Program-made: the position numbers and the translations under genes
Source: CAYSPU01 sp964432995
Lineage (GTDB): Bacteria; Verrucomicrobiota; Verrucomicrobiia; Limisphaerales; JAHDYP01
Assembly (NCBI GenBank): GCA_964432995.1
Contig: CAYSPU010000211.1
Span: 1 to 10,384 of the forward strand
Length of the DNA: 10,384 nucleotides
Direction of reading: 5' to 3'
Shown: positions 6,462-10,384 of the stretch, in pieces
Layout: each line of letters starts with the position of its first letter
Position numbering within the stretch: the stretch's first letter is position 1
The notes under the pieces: model-generated
Told to the model about the DNA's origin: nothing
Database searches by the model: none
Seen by the model: only the letters and a program-made list of their open reading frames with translations

Positions 6462-8189
6462 TCACTCCCCGCTCGCTTCCAACCGATAGAAGCGCCCCGC
6501 CTCCACCAGATTGCTCACCGTCACCTGGTTGAAAGGCGGACTGGCCGGAATCCCGTCGATCACGGTCTCCATCGCCTCGCCCAACGCGGACGTCGACAGC
6601 AGCCGATACGTCGTCCGCGGCAAACTGGGCCAGGAAATCGTCAGCCCCTCCCCTCCGCTCCCGACCGCCTCGTCCAGCGCAACCGCAAAACACGAGGCTC
6701 GGTCCGTCGGATCCGTCAACACCAGGTACTCCTCCAGATTCGTCAACCGATCCCCGTCCGGATCCGCCTGGGCATCGTCGACTCCATAGTAGTGCTCCCA
6801 CCAGTCGTCGATCCCATCTTCATCGCTGTCGCCCGGCGCCCCGCGCACCACCAAATACTGTTCTTCGGTCGAGGCCACCGTCGCCGCCCCAATGCCCAAC
6901 CCCATCCCGGCCGCCGCCCCCGAAAGACTCACGGTCACCAAGTCGCGGGTCAGGAGATCGCCGACCACCGTCCAATCCAGAACAACGACCTCCGCCGGCG
7001 GCTGTTCGCCATAGCCCGCTTCCAGATGCGTCAGCCAAAACCACTGTGTGCCCGGCAACGCCGGGTTCGCAATGACCACCGCCCGCGCCCAATCGGACGC
7101 CACCGCCGGTCGCACCCCGGCCGGGCGGAGCATCTTCGGATTGTAGGTAACGCGCCCCAGAAGCGCCTGCGGACTGCGGCCGTCCCCATACGCGGCCGTC
7201 ACGGGCATGCTGAGCAGCGCATTGGTGTAGACCGTCGCCGGATCCGGCGCCGGCAGCGACCCCGCGCCCACCGGGGCCGGCCGGGTCCCGACCAGCGTCG
7301 TACCCCCCGGGGCCCACAATGCCCGCGACTCCAACCCCGCGGAAGCACACAGAACAGGGAACGACGTCCCCACCTCCGTGGCCGTGTCCGCCAGCGCCTC
7401 CAGCCAGATCGTGGCCACGTCAATCCGGCCTCGCGGCCGGTCCACCCCACCCGCCATACAGCCAAAAAGCCGGCCCGCACCCGAACGCACCGACGCCACG
7501 TCGGCAAAGAGTGCCAACGCCGGTGCCGCCGGATCGATCCGCACTACCCGCACTCGTTCCCTGGGGAAACTCAGGGCCAATTCGAAGGCGGACAGGTCCA
7601 ATGGACCGGTGTCCACCTCCAGCCGCGCCGGATAGATCCGACCCCGTTCCAGCGTCGCCGGCAAACCCACAATCGCAGGCGCCGGAATTGTCCGTGCCAC
7701 CGCCACCGTGCAAACCGCACCGCTCACCTCCACTGGAATCGGCGCGCACCCCACCTCCTCAGCGTCCACATGCGCCGCCGTCCCCACCACCACCACATTC
7801 GTCAGCCGCAGCGCGCCCACGCCGTTCGTCGCTCCCGAGCGAATCCGGATGGTCAGAATCCGCCCCGGGGTGGAAGGCGCGTCCGGGCGCAACGCGTTCA
7901 GGGCCACCACCCGCAGGGTCCGGCCGGAACGCGTCACCAGCGGCTCAAAACCCCCGCGGGTCGCCGGCCGTTCCGCAAGCACCGCCTCCACTTCCACCGC
8001 GCCTCCCGGGTCGGCGGTTAACTCGAACTGCACCGCGCCCGCCGGCCGCCCCCCGGTGTCCAAATGCAGCGCCAGATCCATCCGCGTGCGGACCGGCAAC
8101 ACCGCGTCGGGCGGATCCAAGAACAGCGCGTCACCCGCCGCCACCAACGGCAGCAACACACAACCCACAATCGAAGCCAGACGCCTCAT
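6462..8189 (-). CDS. Secreted multi-domain protein with cohesin-like modules and EF-hand/TSP3-type calcium loops
   Basis: The 575-residue product has an export signal (about 1-21, basic MRR then a hydrophobic stretch ending AAGDA). Three beta-rich modules follow at about 24-155, 165-300 and 315-440. The first two show the cohesin-like pattern: a 'G-A-V-Q-F-E-L' or 'L-S-A-F-E-L-A-L' early strand, a mid-domain hydrophobic strand and a closing 'G-R-I-L-T-I-R-I' or 'G-R-I-D-V-A-T-I' strand. The third (ALLGRVTYNPKMLRPAGV) is weaker. Two EF-hand-type 12-residue loops follow, DSDEDGIDDWWE (454-465) and DPDGDRLTNLEE (476-487), with acidic or Asn ligands at loop positions 1, 3, 5, 9 and 12, as in bacterial TSP3 repeats. 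The tail (about 516-572, ISWPSLPRTTYRL to RFYRLE) resembles a module common in secreted Verrucomicrobiota proteins. No sortase, PEP-CTERM or membrane anchor is visible. The gene starts 9 bp after the dockerin gene. The cohesin assignment is by pattern only; other immunoglobulin-like folds are possible. Confidence 0.8.
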   Translation of the reverse strand: MRRLASIVGCVLLPLVAAGDALFLDPPDAVLPVRTRMDLALHLDTGGRPAGAVQFELTADPGGAVEVEAVLAERPATRGGFEPLVTRSGRTLRVVALNALRPDAPSTPGRILTIRIRSGATNGVGALRLTNVVVVGTAAHVDAEEVGCAPIPVEVSGAVCTVAVARTIPAPAIVGLPATLERGRIYPARLEVDTGPLDLSAFELALSFPRERVRVVRIDPAAPALALFADVASVRSGAGRLFGCMAGGVDRPRGRIDVATIWLEALADTATEVGTSFPVLCASAGLESRALWAPGGTTLVGTRPAPVGAGSLPAPDPATVYTNALLSMPVTAAYGDGRSPQALLGRVTYNPKMLRPAGVRPAVASDWARAVVIANPALPGTQWFWLTHLEAGYGEQPPAEVVVLDWTVVGDLLTRDLVTVSLSGAAAGMGLGIGAATVASTEEQYLVVRGAPGDSDEDGIDDWWEHYYGVDDAQADPDGDRLTNLEEYLVLTDPTDRASCFAVALDEAVGSGGEGLTISWPSLPRTTYRLLSTSALGEAMETVIDGIPASPPFNQVTVSNLVEAGRFYRLEASGE

Positions 8190-8192
8190 GTG

Positions 8193-8199
8193 CCTTCCT
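8193..8199 (-). promoter_or_regulatory. Ribosome binding site of the cohesin-like gene, overlapping the upstream stop codon
   Basis: On the minus strand the sequence reads TGAGGAAGGCACATG. The AGGAAGG purine run begins at the last base of the upstream TGA stop (8201-8199) and lies three bases before the ATG at 8189. It is the clearest Shine-Dalgarno in the window. The arrangement suggests translational coupling of the dockerin and cohesin-like genes and fixes the start of the latter. Confidence 0.75.
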
Positions 8200-9419
8200 C
8201 AGGGAGCGGGCAGGGCCGGCACCAAGCCGCGCGCAAAGGACTCAATGAGCAGCACATCCCGAACGTCAACCGTCCCGCTGCGGTCGGCATCCGCCGCCTC
8301 GAGCTGTGCCACGGACAAGCTCGTGGCGCCCACCAGATAGGCCTTCACCAAATCGGCGTCCGCCAGCGTGGTGGGGGTCGCCCCGCCCGAACGGTCCACA
8401 TCCGCCTGCGGGAAGCGCGAGTAGGTCGCCAAAGGAACCGCCGCCGCCGGATCCACCGTGCCGCCGAACAGCCGGCCCGCAATCACGTTCGTGTCCGTGC
8501 TGCCCCAGAAGTTGTCCCGGTAACTCTGCACCCCGTTGATGCTCGCGTGCGTTCCGCCCAAGGTCGACAGGTCGCACCGCGTGATGGTCATGGCCCCGAG
8601 GAACTGGTTGCCCTCGAGCCGGACACTGTTGGTGCACCCGCCCAGATCACAATCCACCACCCGCAGATTGCCGATGGTCACCCCCGACCACGAGGAGTGC
8701 GGGACCAGCTTGATGCCCACGCCCGCGGCCACACGGTTGTAACGAAAGAACTCGTGGTTCCCCAGCGAATGATCCCCGGTGTCCGTCGTGCTGATCAGCA
8801 AACCGTCGGCATCAAAACCGTTGTGCCAGATCGTCGGCGCGTTGTCCTCGTGCAACTGATCGAAATACAGGTGGACCCCGAAAGCCGCGTTGTCCTGAAA
8901 GATGCAGTGCTGAATCCGGGCCGGCATGTTCCGAAGCCAGATCACATTGTCGGAGAACTTCCGAAACACGCAGTGCTCGAACACGTGCTCCGGCGGCGGC
9001 GACACCGCGTCGAAGCGGAGGGCGCTGAGATCCGAGAACCGACAGTGGCGAAAGACGCTCACGGCCGTGCTCGCCAGCACCACCGTGCCGCCCCGCTGCA
9101 GATCGCTCACCCCGCCAATCCGGATCGGGTCCTCCGGCGAACCCTCGGCCAGGATCTGTCCCCCGGTGCGCAGGCGCAATGCCATGTAGTCATTCCACGG
9201 CTCGGGATCCGCCGGCAACTGCACCACCGCCCCCGGCTCAATCGTCACCACCCCCCCATCCACAAACATCTGCCCCGTCCACTGGTGCGGACTCCCCGAC
9301 CTCGTCCAAGTCACGCTGTTCGTGATGGGCGACGTCCACGTGGTGGCGGCTTCGATGGCGCCACCGCTGAACACCGCCACGACGGCCAAACGGATTGCAG
9401 TCCAACACAACGCTTTCAT
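8199..9419 (-). CDS. Secreted right-handed beta-helix protein with C-terminal type I dockerin-like domain
   Basis: The 406-residue product begins with a good signal peptide (MKALCWTAIR then LAVVAVFSGGAIEAA, cleavage near 25). Residues about 50-315 look like a parallel beta-helix. Short strand-turn repeats recur, with a Cys or Asp-Cys at the turn: FRHCRF (Cys 126), FEHCVF (150), IQHCIF (172), VVDCDL (257) and ITRCDL (282), spaced about 22-25 residues where adjacent. The C-terminus (about 337-397) is a dockerin. Its second loop, DADRSGTVDVRD (377-388), is canonical and is followed by VLLIESFARG. The first, starting DVDRSG (340) and leading to DLVKAYLVG, has about five extra residues. ATG 9419 is chosen because the signal peptide starts there. 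The frame stays open to TTG 9530, with ATG 9503 (MTKARRAG...) as an alternative adding 28 basic residues. Beta-helix proteins may be polysaccharide lyases or adhesins; no catalytic residues can be assigned. Confidence 0.87.
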   Translation of the reverse strand: MKALCWTAIRLAVVAVFSGGAIEAATTWTSPITNSVTWTRSGSPHQWTGQMFVDGGVVTIEPGAVVQLPADPEPWNDYMALRLRTGGQILAEGSPEDPIRIGGVSDLQRGGTVVLASTAVSVFRHCRFSDLSALRFDAVSPPPEHVFEHCVFRKFSDNVIWLRNMPARIQHCIFQDNAAFGVHLYFDQLHEDNAPTIWHNGFDADGLLISTTDTGDHSLGNHEFFRYNRVAAGVGIKLVPHSSWSGVTIGNLRVVDCDLGGCTNSVRLEGNQFLGAMTITRCDLSTLGGTHASINGVQSYRDNFWGSTDTNVIAGRLFGGTVDPAAAVPLATYSRFPQADVDRSGGATPTTLADADLVKAYLVGATSLSVAQLEAADADRSGTVDVRDVLLIESFARGLVPALPAP

Positions 9420-9442
9420 GGATGAGTCTCTTGCTTTGCCCA

Positions 9443-9453
9443 CCCCAAAGGGG
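9443..9453. other. Inverted repeat CCCC-AAA-GGGG in the dockerin gene leader
   Basis: A perfect four-base-pair inverted repeat with an AAA loop lies 24-34 bp upstream of the dockerin gene ATG. On the minus strand the flanks allow a competing pairing of TGCCC with GGGCA across the same site. It could be an operator half-site pair or a small mRNA leader hairpin. A GC-rich palindrome this short can also occur by chance. Confidence 0.3.
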
Positions 9454-9554
9454 CACCTGTGGCTGCGACGAAACCGGAACCCGGCTCTCCTCGCTTTGGT
9501 CATGGGGATTTGTCTTTCCAGGCGCGGCAAGCATGTCCAACCGGAGGAGGCGAT

Positions 9555-9806
9555 TCAAGGCAAAAGGGCCGGCTTGCAGGACGGCGGGCGTCGGTAGTTC
9601 CGCGGTTCATGGAAAGCCTCCATCCGCTTGAGCGCACGCACTGCTACCACGAACCCCATCGAATCCCAGGACTTGAGCTTCCGCAGCACCCGACTCAGGT
9701 CGTCCGCGCGGCCGACGTGGAGCACGCGGTGTTGTTGATCGGCGCGCGGATCGAACGCCACTGCACCGTCCCCAGCAGACGGTTGATCCAGACCAATATC
9801 GAGCAT
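9555..9806 (-). CDS. Possible small hypothetical protein, 83 aa
   Basis: I do not recognise this product. The ORF starts at ATG 9806, three codons after an in-frame TGA, and ends at 9555. From about residue 25 the third codon positions become strongly G/C, like the certain genes nearby. The peptide there looks protein-like, with an amphipathic stretch ADDLSRVLRKL followed by a hydrophobic strand MGFVVAVRAL. There is no signal peptide, membrane segment or Shine-Dalgarno. The first ~24 codons have weaker codon bias, so the real start could be internal or the ORF could be a gene remnant. It is co-oriented with the dockerin gene, 135 bp upstream of it. It may equally be part of a dispersed repeat or a shadow. 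Confidence 0.3.
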   Translation of the reverse strand: MLDIGLDQPSAGDGAVAFDPRADQQHRVLHVGRADDLSRVLRKLKSWDSMGFVVAVRALKRMEAFHEPRNYRRPPSCKPALLP

Positions 9807-9862
9807 GATTTGTCACAGAAGTTGGATTGCCGACTGCCCCAAATCTGCATTAACTGTCGGCC

Positions 9863-10384
9863 ATGACAAAGGCTCGTACGGAACCGAACTGCAACATCGC
9901 CGGCAGCTCATTTCGCTCATTCGCCATCCTCTGTGGCCTCTTGCTGCTGCCAAGTGCCCTGCGCGCCGGCCTGCCTTCGCCGTGGCAATTCCAAACGCCG
10001 CTGCCTCAAGGCAATGACCTCCTCACTGCCTGGACCTCGGCGGAGGGCCAGCTCTACGCCGGCGGCCACGGAGGAGTCATCCTCCACTGGGACGGCGCCC
10101 AATGGACCATCCAGAACACGCCCACCCAAAAGACCATCTTCGGCATCCACGGCACGGCCGCCACCAACATCTGGGCCGTCGGCGGCGATCCCTACACCGA
10201 CAACATGACTAATCGCTGCCTGATCCTCCACTTCGACGGCCAAACCTGGAAGGAACAACCCCCCCCCGACTACATGGGATACACCTACCCCTTCAATTCG
10301 GTGCATGCGCTCGCGGCCAATGACGTCTGGGCGACCCTGGACGGGGGCACCTTCCTCGCTCACTACGACGGCGCCAAGTGGGAC
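9863..10384 (+). CDS. Secreted beta-propeller-like protein, N-terminal part (3' end outside window)
   Basis: A reading frame is open from ATG 9863 to the window end (174 codons, no stop). It begins with a long export signal: a polar N-region (1-19), the hydrophobic core FAILCGLLLLPSALRA (20-35) and likely cleavage after Ala 35. Three repeats of a propeller-blade pattern follow: LYAGGHGGVILHWDGAQW (64-81), IWAVGG with ILHFDGQTWKEQ (103-132) and VWATLDGG with LAHYDGAKWD (155-174). The pattern 'AVG..G.I.H.DG..W' is typical of YCF48/HCF136-like and Kelch-like secreted propellers in Verrucomicrobiota, Planctomycetes and myxobacteria. ATG 9863 has no Shine-Dalgarno, but it is the start that gives a complete signal peptide. 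The gene is divergent from the dockerin/cohesin operon. Function is unknown: extracellular binding or a structural role is likely, and an enzymatic role cannot be excluded. Confidence 0.85.
   Translation, partial: MTKARTEPNCNIAGSSFRSFAILCGLLLLPSALRAGLPSPWQFQTPLPQGNDLLTAWTSAEGQLYAGGHGGVILHWDGAQWTIQNTPTQKTIFGIHGTAATNIWAVGGDPYTDNMTNRCLILHFDGQTWKEQPPPDYMGYTYPFNSVHALAANDVWATLDGGTFLAHYDGAKWD

Larger units (their letters stand above)
9420..9862. other. Mostly non-coding stretch between the divergent dockerin operon and the propeller gene
   Basis: This 443 bp stretch separates two outward-facing secreted-protein genes. It holds the leader of the dockerin gene with a small inverted repeat, and a possible small minus-strand ORF (listed separately). 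Its last ~56 bp (9807-9862) are relatively AT-rich and are the likeliest place for the divergent promoters. I found TTGTCA (9810-9815) and TTGGAT (9822-9827) as possible -35 elements on the plus strand. Neither has a convincing -10 at proper spacing, so no promoter is called. No tRNA, riboswitch or CRISPR pattern was seen. Confidence 0.5.

Noticed and set aside
8160..8189. Lipoprotein signal (IVGC at residues 7-10) in the cohesin-like protein
   Set aside because: The hydrophobic stretch before Cys 10 is too short for a lipoprotein signal, and the hydrophobic core continues past the cysteine to a normal AAGDA-type cleavage site.
8064..9425. 453-codon plus-strand ORF opposite the dockerin gene
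   Set aside because: It is rich in Arg, His, Gln and Pro with no hydrophobic core, as expected for the antisense of a GC-rich gene. The minus strand has a signal peptide and dockerin.
9807..9862. Sigma-70-type promoter for the propeller gene
   Set aside because: TTGTCA (9810) and TTGGAT (9822) resemble -35 boxes, but no matching -10 box lies at 16-18 bp spacing.

Overview
The window is GC-rich DNA with dense coding. It most resembles a member of the Verrucomicrobiota (PVC superphylum), possibly a Limisphaerales/Pedosphaera-type lineage. That placement is inferred from three things: secreted proteins carrying bacterial TSP3-like calcium loops, a C-terminal 'ISWPSLPRTTYRL ... RFYRLE' module typical of that group, and an intergenic heptamer tract. 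No 16S rRNA or other phylogenetic marker is present. Shine-Dalgarno motifs are mostly absent; only the cohesin-like gene (clear) and the ClC gene (SD-like, but touching the ATG) have one.

Positions 2-6458 (+ strand) hold four co-oriented genes for osmotic and ion homeostasis. They are the 3' two-thirds of treY (maltooligosyltrehalose synthase), an MscS-family mechanosensitive channel, an MgtE-type Mg2+ transporter and a ClC-type Cl-/H+ exchanger with C-terminal CBS domains. treY and mscS are 14 bp apart, and mgtE and clc are 21 bp apart. Between the pairs (3169-3404) is a 236 bp gap containing a perfect hairpin, a short AT-rich heptad repeat and a striking tract of twelve tandem CCTCCGY heptamers just upstream of mgtE.

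Positions 6462-9419 (- strand) hold a two-gene operon of secreted proteins, transcribed toward and ending 3 bp from the clc gene. The upstream gene encodes a right-handed beta-helix protein with a C-terminal type I dockerin-like domain. The downstream gene starts 9 bp after it, with its Shine-Dalgarno overlapping the upstream stop codon. It encodes an exported protein with about three cohesin-like beta-sandwich modules, two perfect EF-hand-type loops and a Verrucomicrobia-type C-terminal module. A dockerin bearer translated in tandem with a cohesin-like scaffold suggests a small calcium-dependent extracellular assembly, and this is the most interesting item in the window.

Positions 9420-9862 are mostly non-coding. 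They may include a small unrecognised ORF (9555-9806, -). From 9863 to the window end (+) there is the 5' part of a secreted beta-propeller-like protein, divergent from the dockerin/cohesin operon and running off the window.
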